Shown here: positions 7,100 to 12,976 of the stretch, one piece after another
Position numbering within the stretch: the first letter of the stretch is position 1
How the letters are laid out: every line of letters starts with the position of its first letter
Source of the DNA: an uncultured Collinsella sp.
GTDB taxonomy: Bacteria; Actinomycetota; Coriobacteriia; Coriobacteriales; Coriobacteriaceae
DNA: 14,784 bases
Direction of reading: 5' to 3'
NCBI GenBank assembly: GCA_902495155.1
Contig: CABUWD010000047.1
Span: 1 to 14,784 of the forward strand
The notes under the pieces: generated by a model
What the model saw: the letters and a program-made list of their open reading frames with translations, nothing else
Told to the model about the DNA's origin: nothing
The model's database searches: none
Made by a program: the position numbers and the translations under genes

Positions 7100-7214
7100 C
7101 CTGCCAAAAAGGGACAGGTTTATTTTGGCAGGTTTTATCTGCGGAAATGCTGTCTCATACGGTGGGCGAACGTTTAACCGACCAAAATAAACCTGTCCCT
7201 TTTTGGCAGGTTTT
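7098..7214. repeat. Inverted pair of palindromic units (BIME-like) between hisB and hisH
   Basis: Two units of about 38 bases face each other. Arms 7098-7128 and 7182-7212 pair perfectly over 31 bp, including the hisB stop codon, around a 53-base spacer. The left unit can instead fold on itself: 7100-7109 pairs with 7123-7132 over 10 bp and is followed by TTTTAT, a terminator-like form. The right unit has a matching but shorter inner stem and also ends in TTTT. The unit core is AAAAAGGGACAGGTTT. The layout, two opposed REP-like units inserted within an operon, suggests a mobile palindrome. It may cause partial termination or RNA processing ahead of hisH. Confidence 0.85.
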
Positions 7215-7236
7215 GAATGAGATAAGGGAGGGTCGC

Positions 7237-7938
7237 GTGGGCGAACCGAAGATCGTGGTGGTCGACTACCACAAGGGCAACTTGTCGAGCGTCGTGCGCG
7301 GGCTCGCGCGCGCCGGTGCTGCCGCCTGCACGTCGGACGATCCGGAGCAGATCCGCAACGCCGACGGCCTAGTCATCCCGGGTGTGGGTGCGTTCTACGA
7401 CGCGATTGCCTTTATGCGCGAGAGCGGCGAGGCGGACGCGGTGCTCGACGCCGTTGCCGCCGGAACTCCGCTGCTCGGCATCTGCCTGGGCCTTCAGCTG
7501 TTTTTTGAGCGTGGCGACGAGGGCGTGCCGGTGGACGAGGGTGCGGACGTGGACGACGATGCCTCCGTGCAGGTCGGCGGCCCCTGGGTCGATGGCCTGG
7601 GCATCATGCGCGGCTCGTGCACGCGCCTGGAGTCGAGCCGCCTGAAGATCCCGCACGTGGGTTGGGATCAGGTGCACATGACGCCCGCCGGTGCGGCCGA
7701 TCCACTGCTTACCGGTTTTGCCGAGGGTACCAACATGTACTTCACCCACAGCTATGCGGTGGCAGACGATGCCGATGCCGCCGATGTGCTGGCGCGCACG
7801 CACTATACACGGAGTTTCCCGTGCATCGCGCGCCATGGCAACGTGTGGGGCTGCCAGTTCCATCCCGAGAAATCCTCCGCGCTGGGTCAGCGCATTCTTA
7901 AAAACTTTGTGAGCATCGTCGAGGGGGCCGGCCGATGA
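7237..7938 (+). CDS. hisH: Imidazole glycerol phosphate synthase, glutaminase subunit
   Basis: HisH splits glutamine and passes ammonia to HisF, which makes imidazole glycerol phosphate and AICAR. The triad of class I glutamine amidotransferases is present: C83 in GICLGLQLFF, H209 and E211 in QFHPEKSS. VVVDYHKGNLSSV and GVGAFYDA at the N-terminus are typical. The GTG start was chosen because AAGGGAGGG lies four to five bases before it; an in-frame ATG at 7147 falls inside the repeat spacer and would add 30 unrelated residues. At 233 residues it is some 20-30 longer than most HisH, owing to an acidic insert around residues 93-118 (VPVDEGADVDDDASVQ) just after the nucleophile region. It overlaps hisA by four bases (ATGA). 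Confidence 0.94.
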   Translation: MGEPKIVVVDYHKGNLSSVVRGLARAGAAACTSDDPEQIRNADGLVIPGVGAFYDAIAFMRESGEADAVLDAVAAGTPLLGICLGLQLFFERGDEGVPVDEGADVDDDASVQVGGPWVDGLGIMRGSCTRLESSRLKIPHVGWDQVHMTPAGAADPLLTGFAEGTNMYFTHSYAVADDADAADVLARTHYTRSFPCIARHGNVWGCQFHPEKSSALGQRILKNFVSIVEGAGR

Positions 7939-8678
7939 TTCTGTTTCCCGCAATCGATTTGATCGGCGGCAAGGTTGTGCGCCTGGAGCGCGGCGACCGC
8001 AGCCGCTGCAAGGTATATTCCGACGACCCCGTGGCTGTCGCCCGCTCCTTTGCCGAGCAGGGTGCGAGCTGGGTGCACGTCGTCGACCTGTCCGCTGCTT
8101 TTGGCGAGGACGAGGACGCGTGCGCTGCCAACTCGGCAGCGATTAAGGCCATCTGCGGCGTCGACGGTCTGTCCGTGGACGTGGGCGGCGGCGTCCGTTC
8201 GCTCGCGCGCATCGACGAGCTGGCCGGCTACGGTGCGCGTCGCATTGCGCTGGGCACCGTGCTGGTGACCGAGCCGGGTTTTGCCGAAGTGGCAGCCCAA
8301 GGCTTTGGCGAGTTGCTGGTGGCAGACATCGCCGCACGCGACGGTCAGGTCAAGGTGAACGGCTGGCGTGACGGCGCGGGCGTGGCACTCGACGACGCCG
8401 TGGCGCAGCTCACCGAGCTGGGCTTTAAGCATCTGGTGTATACCGATATCGCGCGCGACGGCATGCAGACGGGCATCGACGTGGCAGCATATCGCCATGT
8501 GGCGCAGGTCGCGGGCTTTCCCGTCGTGGCTTCGGGCGGCATCTCGACGCTCGACGATATCCGCGCACTGGCCGCGGTGGGCGAGGATGCCATCGAGGGC
8601 GCCATTACCGGCCGTGCGCTCTACGAGGGCAATTTTACGCTGGCCCAGGCGCTGGCCGCCGCCCGAGGGGATGAGTAG
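7935..8678 (+). CDS. hisA: ProFAR isomerase (HisA)
   Basis: HisA opens the ribose of ProFAR by an Amadori rearrangement to give PRFAR, the HisF substrate. It is a 247-residue half-barrel-duplicated TIM fold. The two acidic catalytic residues fit D8 (FPAIDLIGGKVVRL) and D131 (LVADIAARDG). Phosphate loops are DVGGGVRS and ASGGIST, and YTDIARDGMQTGID is a HisA signature. Some Actinomycetota carry PriA, a HisA that also does the TrpF step; the sequence here looks like ordinary HisA, but this cannot be settled by eye. The start overlaps the hisH stop (ATGA), indicating translational coupling. Confidence 0.95.
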   Translation: MILFPAIDLIGGKVVRLERGDRSRCKVYSDDPVAVARSFAEQGASWVHVVDLSAAFGEDEDACAANSAAIKAICGVDGLSVDVGGGVRSLARIDELAGYGARRIALGTVLVTEPGFAEVAAQGFGELLVADIAARDGQVKVNGWRDGAGVALDDAVAQLTELGFKHLVYTDIARDGMQTGIDVAAYRHVAQVAGFPVVASGGISTLDDIRALAAVGEDAIEGAITGRALYEGNFTLAQALAAARGDE

Positions 8679-8681
8679 CCC

Positions 8682-9464
8682 ATGCTTACCAAACGCGTGA
8701 TTCCCTGCTTGGACGTCAAGGGCGGCCGCGTGGTCAAGGGCGTCAACTTTGTGAGCCTGCGCGATGCTGGCGACCCGGTGGAGCTGGCCCGTGCCTACGA
8801 CCGCGAGGGTGCGGACGAGGTCGTATTTTTGGACATTACCGCGACGAGCGACAACCGCGCGACGACCATCGAGATGGCGGCGCACGCGGCCGAGGAGCTC
8901 GCTATTCCCTATACCGTGGGCGGCGGTTTTCGCGACTTGGCGGGCATGCGGACCATGGTTGCCGCCGGCGCCGACAAGGTGTCGCTTAACTCTGCCGCCG
9001 TGCGCGATCCGTCGCTGATTAGTCAGGCCGCCGCGGCGTTTGGCAGCCAGGCCGTGGTTGTGGCGATTGATGCCAAGCGTGTGGGCCTGCCCGGCGCATC
9101 CGGTGCCGATAAGTGGGAGGTCTTCACGGCGGGCGGTCGCAACGCCACGGGTATCGATGCGGTGGCGTGGGCCGAGGAAGCGGCTCGTCGCGGCGCCGGT
9201 GAGATCTTGCTCACCAGCATGGATCGCGACGGCACCAAGGCTGGCTTCGACCTGGCACTCACCCGTGCCGTGGCGCGCGCAGTGCCGATTCCCGTCATCG
9301 CGAGCGGCGGCGTGGGTACGCTCGAGCATTTTGCCGAGGGCGTGATCGAGGGCGAGGCCGACGCCGTACTGGCGGCCAGCGTCTTTCACTTTGGAACCTT
9401 CAGCATCCGTCAAGTGAAGGAGTATATGGCCTCTCAAGGCATCCCTGTCAGACTGGACTTTTAG
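8682..9464 (+). CDS. hisF: Imidazole glycerol phosphate synthase, cyclase subunit
   Basis: HisF is the TIM-barrel partner of HisH. It takes the ammonia made there and converts PRFAR to imidazole glycerol phosphate and AICAR. The 260-residue length is normal. The catalytic aspartates D11 (IPCLDVKGGRVVKG) and D130 (VVAIDAKRVG) sit exactly where they are in Thermotoga HisF. Phosphate-binding segments TVGGGFRD and IASGGVGT, and LLTSMDRDGTKAGFD, are all present. It starts three bases after the hisA stop, with a GAGGGGATG ribosome site in the hisA end. It is followed by the large hairpin element rather than directly by hisI. Confidence 0.97.
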   Translation: MLTKRVIPCLDVKGGRVVKGVNFVSLRDAGDPVELARAYDREGADEVVFLDITATSDNRATTIEMAAHAAEELAIPYTVGGGFRDLAGMRTMVAAGADKVSLNSAAVRDPSLISQAAAAFGSQAVVVAIDAKRVGLPGASGADKWEVFTAGGRNATGIDAVAWAEEAARRGAGEILLTSMDRDGTKAGFDLALTRAVARAVPIPVIASGGVGTLEHFAEGVIEGEADAVLAASVFHFGTFSIRQVKEYMASQGIPVRLDF

Positions 9465-9473
9465 CGCTGCGGA

Positions 9474-9567
9474 CTGCCCAGGCACCGCATCTTGCCGCTC
9501 AAACCGTCGCTCGCGTACCAAAGTACGCGTCGCTCCTCTTTCGCGGCAACCTGCGGCACCTGGACAG
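9474..9567. repeat. Large imperfect palindrome between hisF and hisI
   Basis: Outer arms 9478-9498 and 9543-9563 match at 17 of 21 positions, with three further pairs outside (9474-9476 with 9565-9567). A second helix of 7 perfect pairs (9512-9518 with 9523-9529) closes the tetraloop CAAA at the centre. CGTCGCTC also occurs on both sides of the centre (9505-9512 and 9528-9535). There is no T-run, so it is not a simple terminator. It differs from the GGGAC family. It may be another mobile palindrome, or a processing site dividing the his message. Confidence 0.7.
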
Positions 9568-9611
9568 CCCTCGCCGACCTGTGGAATTTCGTTTGTTACT
9601 TGGGAGAAATG

Positions 9612-9953
9612 ATGACTGAGGTAGTAGAAGCGGCTGATCTTAAATATGACGCCCGCGGGCTGATTCCTTGTGTGGTTCAGCAGTATGACACCGGTGAGGT
9701 GCTTATGGTTGCTTGGATGAACGAGGAGTCGGTGGGGCTGACGCTCAAGACCGGTACCACGTGGTTTTGGAGTCGCAGCCGTCAGGAGCTCTGGAACAAG
9801 GGCGCGACGAGCGGCAACATGCAGGAGGTCAAGGAGCTCTGGGCCGACTGCGATAGCGATACGCTGTTGGTCAAGGTCGACTCGCCGGGTCCGGCCTGCC
9901 ACACCGGCAACCGTACCTGCTTCTTTAAGCGCGTGGAAGGGGGAGTGCGATGA
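9612..9953 (+). CDS. hisI: Phosphoribosyl-AMP cyclohydrolase
   Basis: HisI hydrolyses the adenine ring of PR-AMP to give ProFAR, the third step. The 113-residue protein is the cyclohydrolase alone; the pyrophosphohydrolase is the separate hisE nearby. Signature segments are VAWMNEES, FWSRSRQELWNKGATSGN and DCDSDTLLVKVDSPGPACHTGNRTCFF. Zinc ligands fit C80, C96 and C103, and the magnesium aspartates D79, D81 and D83. Two ATG codons stand in tandem (9609 and 9612); the second is better spaced from GGGAG. An upstream in-frame ATG at 9492 lies inside the hairpin and would add 40 unrelated residues. Its stop overlaps the next gene by four bases (ATGA). Confidence 0.95.
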   Translation: MTEVVEAADLKYDARGLIPCVVQQYDTGEVLMVAWMNEESVGLTLKTGTTWFWSRSRQELWNKGATSGNMQEVKELWADCDSDTLLVKVDSPGPACHTGNRTCFFKRVEGGVR

Positions 9954-10177
9954 AAGTTGTGACGCCGTTCGAGGTCGCCGACTGCAACACCGAGCTCCTT
10001 CGCGCGGGCGTGCCATGCCGCGTGCACCTGACTGATGCCTGCGGGGCGCAGTCGCTTTGGCTCGAGGCCGAGAAGGAAAGGCTCGATGAGGCCCATGCCG
10101 TCATCGTCGAGTTCTTTGAGAAAAAGGGCGCAAAGCCTCGGTTCGATGAGACCGGTACCTACTTTACGCTGCAGTAA
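9950..10177 (+). CDS. Small protein of unknown function within the his operon
   Basis: I do not recognise a function for this 75-residue protein. It is very likely real: it overlaps the hisI stop by four bases, has GGAAGGGGGAG just upstream, and ends 15 bases before hisE. No signal peptide or membrane span is visible. Three cysteines (C12, C23, C31) lie in the first half. The centre reads RVHLTDACGAQSLWLEAE, followed by a likely helix (about 41-59) and a final strand-like PRFDETGTYFTL, suggesting a compact beta-beta-alpha-beta fold. The TDAC motif recalls a short-protein family named RDAC in public annotation; this is from memory and unchecked. Its place between hisI and hisE suggests a link to the early steps (PR-ATP to ProFAR), or a chaperone or regulatory role, but that is only inference. 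Confidence 0.85.
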   Translation: MKVVTPFEVADCNTELLRAGVPCRVHLTDACGAQSLWLEAEKERLDEAHAVIVEFFEKKGAKPRFDETGTYFTLQ

Positions 10178-10192
10178 CGAGAGGAAATAACC

Positions 10193-10510
10193 ATGGGAGT
10201 CAGAACAGCTAACGTGCAGCCGGGAAATATCGGCGAGACGCTGACGGGACTGGCCGAGGTGATTCACGGTCGTCGCGATGCGTCGCCGGAGGAGAGCTAT
10301 ACCGCCCGTCTGCTGACCGACGTCGAGGACGAACTGCTCAAGAAGCTTGCCGAGGAGGCGAGCGAGGTCATCATGGCCTGCAAGGACAACGACCACGACC
10401 ACATCCGCTACGAAGCCGGCGATCTGGTCTACCACCTGCTCGTGACGCTCGAACGCTACGGCATCACCCTCGATGAGCTGGCCGGCGAACTCAACGCTCG
10501 CCGCCACTAG
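10193..10510 (+). CDS. hisE: Phosphoribosyl-ATP pyrophosphohydrolase
   Basis: HisE removes pyrophosphate from PR-ATP, the second step, using an all-alpha MazG-like fold. The 105-residue length is typical. The metal motif E-x2-E...E-x2-D is intact: E55 and E58 in LAEEASEVIMACK, E74 and D77 in YEAGDLVYHLLV. The C-terminal LERYGITLDELAGELNARR is also characteristic. The ribosome site GAGAGGAAA lies a few bases upstream, and the gap to the small gene before it is 15 bp. It is the last gene of the operon and faces the phosphatase gene across a repeat-filled 157-bp gap. Confidence 0.96.
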   Translation: MGVRTANVQPGNIGETLTGLAEVIHGRRDASPEESYTARLLTDVEDELLKKLAEEASEVIMACKDNDHDHIRYEAGDLVYHLLVTLERYGITLDELAGELNARRH

Positions 10511-10518
10511 TCATTGGC

Positions 10519-10564
10519 AGTCATTGGGGACGTTCTTAAGCGACTAGTCGTTAGGGACAGTCTT
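10519..10564. repeat. Degenerate direct repeats with GGGAC core after hisE
   Basis: Two 19-base copies, 10519-10537 and 10546-10564, match at 15 positions (AGTCATTGGGGACGTTCTT and AGTCGTTAGGGACAGTCTT), 27 bases apart start to start. A partial third copy, AGTCATTGG, precedes them at 10509. The outer CATTGGCA (10512-10519) is complementary to TGCCAATG (10573-10580), so the whole block can be closed as a loop. It resembles the GGGAC palindromes elsewhere in the window. Confidence 0.65.
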
Positions 10565-10587
10565 TCGGGAGTTGCCAATGAAATAGA

Positions 10588-10654
10588 AGTTGCGGTGGAA
10601 TAGTTCTTGTTTGACGGTCTTAGGGCCATAAACAGGAACTATTTCACCGCAACT
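10588..10654. repeat. 25-bp inverted repeat in the convergent hisE/histidinol-phosphatase gap
   Basis: Arms 10588-10612 and 10630-10654 pair along their full 25 bases around a 17-base loop. As a plus-strand RNA, the only two non-Watson-Crick positions are G:U wobbles. As a minus-strand RNA they become A:C mismatches. The minus-strand copy is followed by a T-rich tail (TTCTATTTC), so it could end the phosphatase message; the plus-strand copy has no T-run. It is a bidirectional terminator, a mobile palindrome, or both. Confidence 0.7.
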
Positions 10655-10667
10655 CATGAAGGGATGT

Positions 10668-11579
10668 CTAGGCGAGGGGCGTGGACTCCCATTCGCCGGT
10701 GGGGTGGGGGATGTCGAAGGTTCGATAACCGCAGTCGTAGGCATGGGCCTGAGCCTCGCGGATGTTCCAGCAGATGTCGCAGGCTCGGTGTGCGTCCGAG
10801 CCAAAAGTAATCGGCACCTCGGCGTGGGCGAAGCAACGCAACAGCCCGGTCGCGGGATAGTAGTCGTCGAGGCCCTTGCGCGGTGCGGCGGTCGAGACCT
10901 CAACGCGGCGACCCGTATCGTGGGCGCATTCGGCCATCTGCTCCCAAAACGGCGCGGGGTCAAAATCGGGCGCAAAGCCTTCCTTCGAAAAGCGCATGAC
11001 CAGGTCGGGATGGGCCATCACGTCAAAGTTGAGTGAGCTTTCGCAAGCACGGCACCAGTCGTCGACGTAGCGCTCCCACACACCGCGCACGCCTAAGTTT
11101 TCCCAAACGTGCAGGTTGGTATCGTCGTCGATCCAGCCGCAAAGGGAATCGGGCGTATCGGGGCGCGCGACGTCCTCTGTCTCTGCCGTGCCCGCAGCGC
11201 CTGCCGCAATATCGCCCGGGTCGCCAATCCAGTGCACGCTGCCCAAGCGCACAATGGCACCCGCGGACCAGCGCTCAACCAAAGGCTCGCAACCTTCGTA
11301 CCAATCGCACTCAAAACCGTAGATAAAGGCGAGCTCCGGCGCAATCTGCGCGGCGAGCTTGCGGGCGTCCTCAAAGGCCAGACGATGTGCTGGCAAGTCG
11401 CCCTCGACGACCTGCACCTCGCAGTTAGCATCCATGCTGGCAGGCAGGGTGAGGTGGTCGGTCGAGACCATGACACGGCATCCGGCCGCCGCGGCGGCGC
11501 GAACGTTGTCCTCAAACGTGGCATGGCCGTCCGAAAACGAGGTATGGGTGTGGCAATCGACCAGCGGGCATGCGGGCAT
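10668..11579 (-). CDS. hisJ: PHP-family histidinol-phosphatase
   Basis: The 303-residue protein is a metal-dependent phosphatase of the PHP (HisJ/HisK) type, which removes phosphate from histidinol phosphate. The metal ligands of the distorted barrel are all visible: H10 and H12 (DCHTHTSFSDGH), D41-H42 (STDHLTLPAS), E90 (YGFECDWYEG), H116 (GSVHWIG), H190 (VMAHPDLV), D262 and H264 (FGSDAHR). A hydrophilic insert (about 125-155) separates the fourth and fifth motifs. The start was placed at the ATG with AAGGAG five bases away; the frame stays open 41 codons further without a ribosome site. HisB here has no phosphatase domain, and no other candidate is in the window, so this gene completes the pathway although it is transcribed toward the operon from the other side. 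General PHP phosphoesterases are the alternative. Confidence 0.85.
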   Translation of the reverse strand: MPACPLVDCHTHTSFSDGHATFEDNVRAAAAAGCRVMVSTDHLTLPASMDANCEVQVVEGDLPAHRLAFEDARKLAAQIAPELAFIYGFECDWYEGCEPLVERWSAGAIVRLGSVHWIGDPGDIAAGAAGTAETEDVARPDTPDSLCGWIDDDTNLHVWENLGVRGVWERYVDDWCRACESSLNFDVMAHPDLVMRFSKEGFAPDFDPAPFWEQMAECAHDTGRRVEVSTAAPRKGLDDYYPATGLLRCFAHAEVPITFGSDAHRACDICWNIREAQAHAYDCGYRTFDIPHPTGEWESTPLA

Positions 11580-11611
11580 GGCGACTCCTTTGCATTTGGT
11601 GAATCCGCTCC

Positions 11612-11617
11612 ATTGTA
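11612..11617 (-). promoter_or_regulatory. Candidate -10 element for the histidinol-phosphatase gene
   Basis: Read on the minus strand the hexamer is TACAAT, a good -10 match, inside the near-palindrome CCATTACAATGG. A weak -35 (GTCGCA) lies 16 bases upstream. Transcription would start about 25 bases before the ATG. It implies that the phosphatase has its own promoter, independent of the operon. Confidence 0.5.
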
Positions 11618-11715
11618 ATGGCGCGGCCCCCGATGCGACGAGCGCGCTGCGGCCGAAATCGACTGGAAAGGTGGGTTGCGTGCGAGGGTCGCCACGCGGC
11701 ATCGGCCCCGCGTCA

Positions 11716-11780
11716 AAACATGTACGTCAGCCTCCAAAACCGACAAAAAGTGACATGTTTGGAGGCTGACGTACACGTTT
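11716..11780. repeat. Intergenic palindrome upstream of the LarC2 gene
   Basis: Eighteen perfect pairs (11721-11738 with 11758-11775) are extended by four more after one mismatch (11716-11719 with 11777-11780), around a 19-base loop. The right part reads AAAAAGTGACATGTTT (11745-11760), which matches the hisB-hisH unit core AAAAAGGGACAGGTTT at 14 of 16 positions, although the arms differ. This suggests related mobile palindromes. Confidence 0.75.
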
Positions 11781-11886
11781 GGATAGGAGCGAGGGCGGCT
11801 ATGGACGAAAGTCACGCCTGTGCCACGTCCGATGTGCTAGCGTTTGGGTGAATAAAACGAGCCCGTGCGGAAAGGATCCGGACCGT

Positions 11887-12372
11887 ATGCAACGTGGAAG
11901 TACATCTCCGCTATCCCGCGAGACCGATGCGCCCGAAACCATCGTCAAGCTGGAGTGCGACATCGACGATGCGTCGCCCGAGGTACTCGCCTATGCCGCC
12001 GACCGCCTGCGCGAGGCAGGCGCGCGCGAGGCGCACTGGCTGCCCCTTTACTGCAAGAAGGGCCGTCCCGGCTGGCAGCTGCAGGTAATCTGCTCGCATG
12101 AGGATATCGAACATCTACAGACGATTATCTTTTTGGAAACCACGACCAATGGCATCCGTCGCCAGGTTATGGAGCGCGTTTGCCTGCCACGCCGCTTTGA
12201 GCGCGTAACGACGCCATGGGGCGAGGTGTTCGTCAAGGTGGCCACCCTGCCCGACGGCAGCGAGCGCGCGGCGCCCGAGTACGAGGACTGCGCCCGCCTT
12301 GCCCGCGAGCACGGTGTGCCGCTCCAGCGCGTGATGCAGGCAGCACAAGCCGCGGCTCTGCAATTTGAGTGA
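11887..12372 (+). CDS. Stand-alone LarC C-terminal domain protein (LarC2-like)
   Basis: The 161-residue protein corresponds to the C-terminal part of LarC, the CTP-dependent enzyme that inserts nickel into the pincer cofactor of lactate racemase and related enzymes. Family landmarks are ECDIDDASPE (23-32), LPLYCKKGRPGWQLQVIC (52-69), FLETTTNGIRR (82-92) and PEYEDCARLAREHG (130-143). In Lactobacillus this domain (LarC2), which binds Mn-CTP, is made as an extension of LarC1 by frameshifting. Here no LarC1-like sequence precedes it: the upstream 307 bp are non-coding. The ATG chosen has AAAGGA ten bases upstream; the frame stays open earlier (an ATG at 11779) but without family similarity. Whether it works with a LarC1 encoded elsewhere or does something else is unknown. 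Confidence 0.8.
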   Translation: MQRGSTSPLSRETDAPETIVKLECDIDDASPEVLAYAADRLREAGAREAHWLPLYCKKGRPGWQLQVICSHEDIEHLQTIIFLETTTNGIRRQVMERVCLPRRFERVTTPWGEVFVKVATLPDGSERAAPEYEDCARLAREHGVPLQRVMQAAQAAALQFE

Positions 12373-12425
12373 CACGGTCGGCGACGCGCCACACCCACCC
12401 CATCAACCTCACCGAAAGGACCACC

Positions 12426-12974
12426 ATGAAATACCTCATCGCCTCCGACATCCACGGCTCGGCATACTGGACCGAGCGCCTGGTCACCGCCATCGAGTCC
12501 GAGCAGCCCGACCGCATCGTTCTGCTGGGCGACCTGCTCTACCACGGTCCGCGCAACGACCTGCCGCGCGACTATGCTCCCAAGCGCGTGATTCCGCTGC
12601 TCAACGCCCTAGCCGACCGCATCATCGCGGTGCGCGGCAACTGCGACGCCGAGGTCGACCAGATGGTCCTCGACTTCCCCGTCATGGCCGACTACGCCAC
12701 GCTTTTCGACGAGACCGGCCGCGAGCTGTTCCTGACGCACGGCCACGTCTTTGGCGCCGGCATGCACAACAGCGTCGACCACGCGCCCGCGCTGCCCGAG
12801 GGCTCCGCGCTCGTCTACGGTCACACGCACATCAAGGTTAACGAGGCAAGCGCCGCGCACCCGGGCCTGTGGCTCTTCAACCCCGGTAGCGTGAGCATCC
12901 CCAAGGACGGCTCGCACAGCTACGGCATCTACGAGGGCGGCGCGTTCCGCCACGTGGTCATGGAGGAGGAGTAG
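12426..12974 (+). CDS. yfcE: YfcE-type metallophosphodiesterase
   Basis: This 182-residue calcineurin-like phosphoesterase is close in length and sequence to E. coli YfcE (184). YfcE cleaves phosphodiesters such as the model substrate bis-pNPP with manganese; its cell role is not known. The dinuclear metal motifs are in order: D8 and H10 (SDIHGS), D36 (LLGDLLYHGPRN), N72 (VRGNCDAEVDQM), H105 (LTHGH) and H133/H135 (YGHTH). The downstream FNPGSVSIPK is another YfcE signature. GAAAGGA lies five bases before the ATG. A 53-bp gap separates it from the LarC2 gene and only two bases from mazG, so it is likely cotranscribed with mazG. Confidence 0.93.
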   Translation: MKYLIASDIHGSAYWTERLVTAIESEQPDRIVLLGDLLYHGPRNDLPRDYAPKRVIPLLNALADRIIAVRGNCDAEVDQMVLDFPVMADYATLFDETGRELFLTHGHVFGAGMHNSVDHAPALPEGSALVYGHTHIKVNEASAAHPGLWLFNPGSVSIPKDGSHSYGIYEGGAFRHVVMEEE

Positions 12975-12976
12975 CC

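Larger units (their letters stand above)
11580..11886. other. 307-bp divergent intergenic region
   Basis: It separates the minus-strand phosphatase gene from the plus-strand LarC2 gene. It contains a candidate minus-strand -10 box (11612-11617), the palindrome at 11716-11780, and the ribosome site AAAGGA (11871-11876) of the LarC2 gene. No convincing plus-strand promoter was found; GTGCTAGCG near 11834 is the nearest to a -10 shape. No gene is supported in it. Confidence 0.6.

Noticed and set aside
7147..7236. Longer HisH starting at the upstream ATG
   Set aside because: The extra 30 residues come from the repeat spacer and right arm, have no HisH similarity, and lack a ribosome site; the GTG at 7237 has a strong one.
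7935..8678. PriA (bifunctional HisA/TrpF), as in other Actinomycetota
   Set aside because: The sequence reads as ordinary HisA by eye; bifunctionality cannot be supported without alignment or assay.
9492..9611. Longer HisI starting at 9492
   Set aside because: The 40 extra residues are translated from the hairpin element and do not resemble HisI.
10511..10667. CRISPR-like array after hisE
   Set aside because: The repeats are degenerate, only two to three copies, 27 bases apart, with no unique spacers of constant length and no cas genes.
11580..11702. N-terminal extension of the histidinol phosphatase
   Set aside because: The 41 extra residues are non-conserved, there is no ribosome site, and the candidate promoter lies inside the stretch.
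11721..11775. Terminator for the plus strand ahead of the LarC2 gene
   Set aside because: No upstream plus-strand gene reads into it, and no T-run follows the stem; its relation to the other repeats explains it better.
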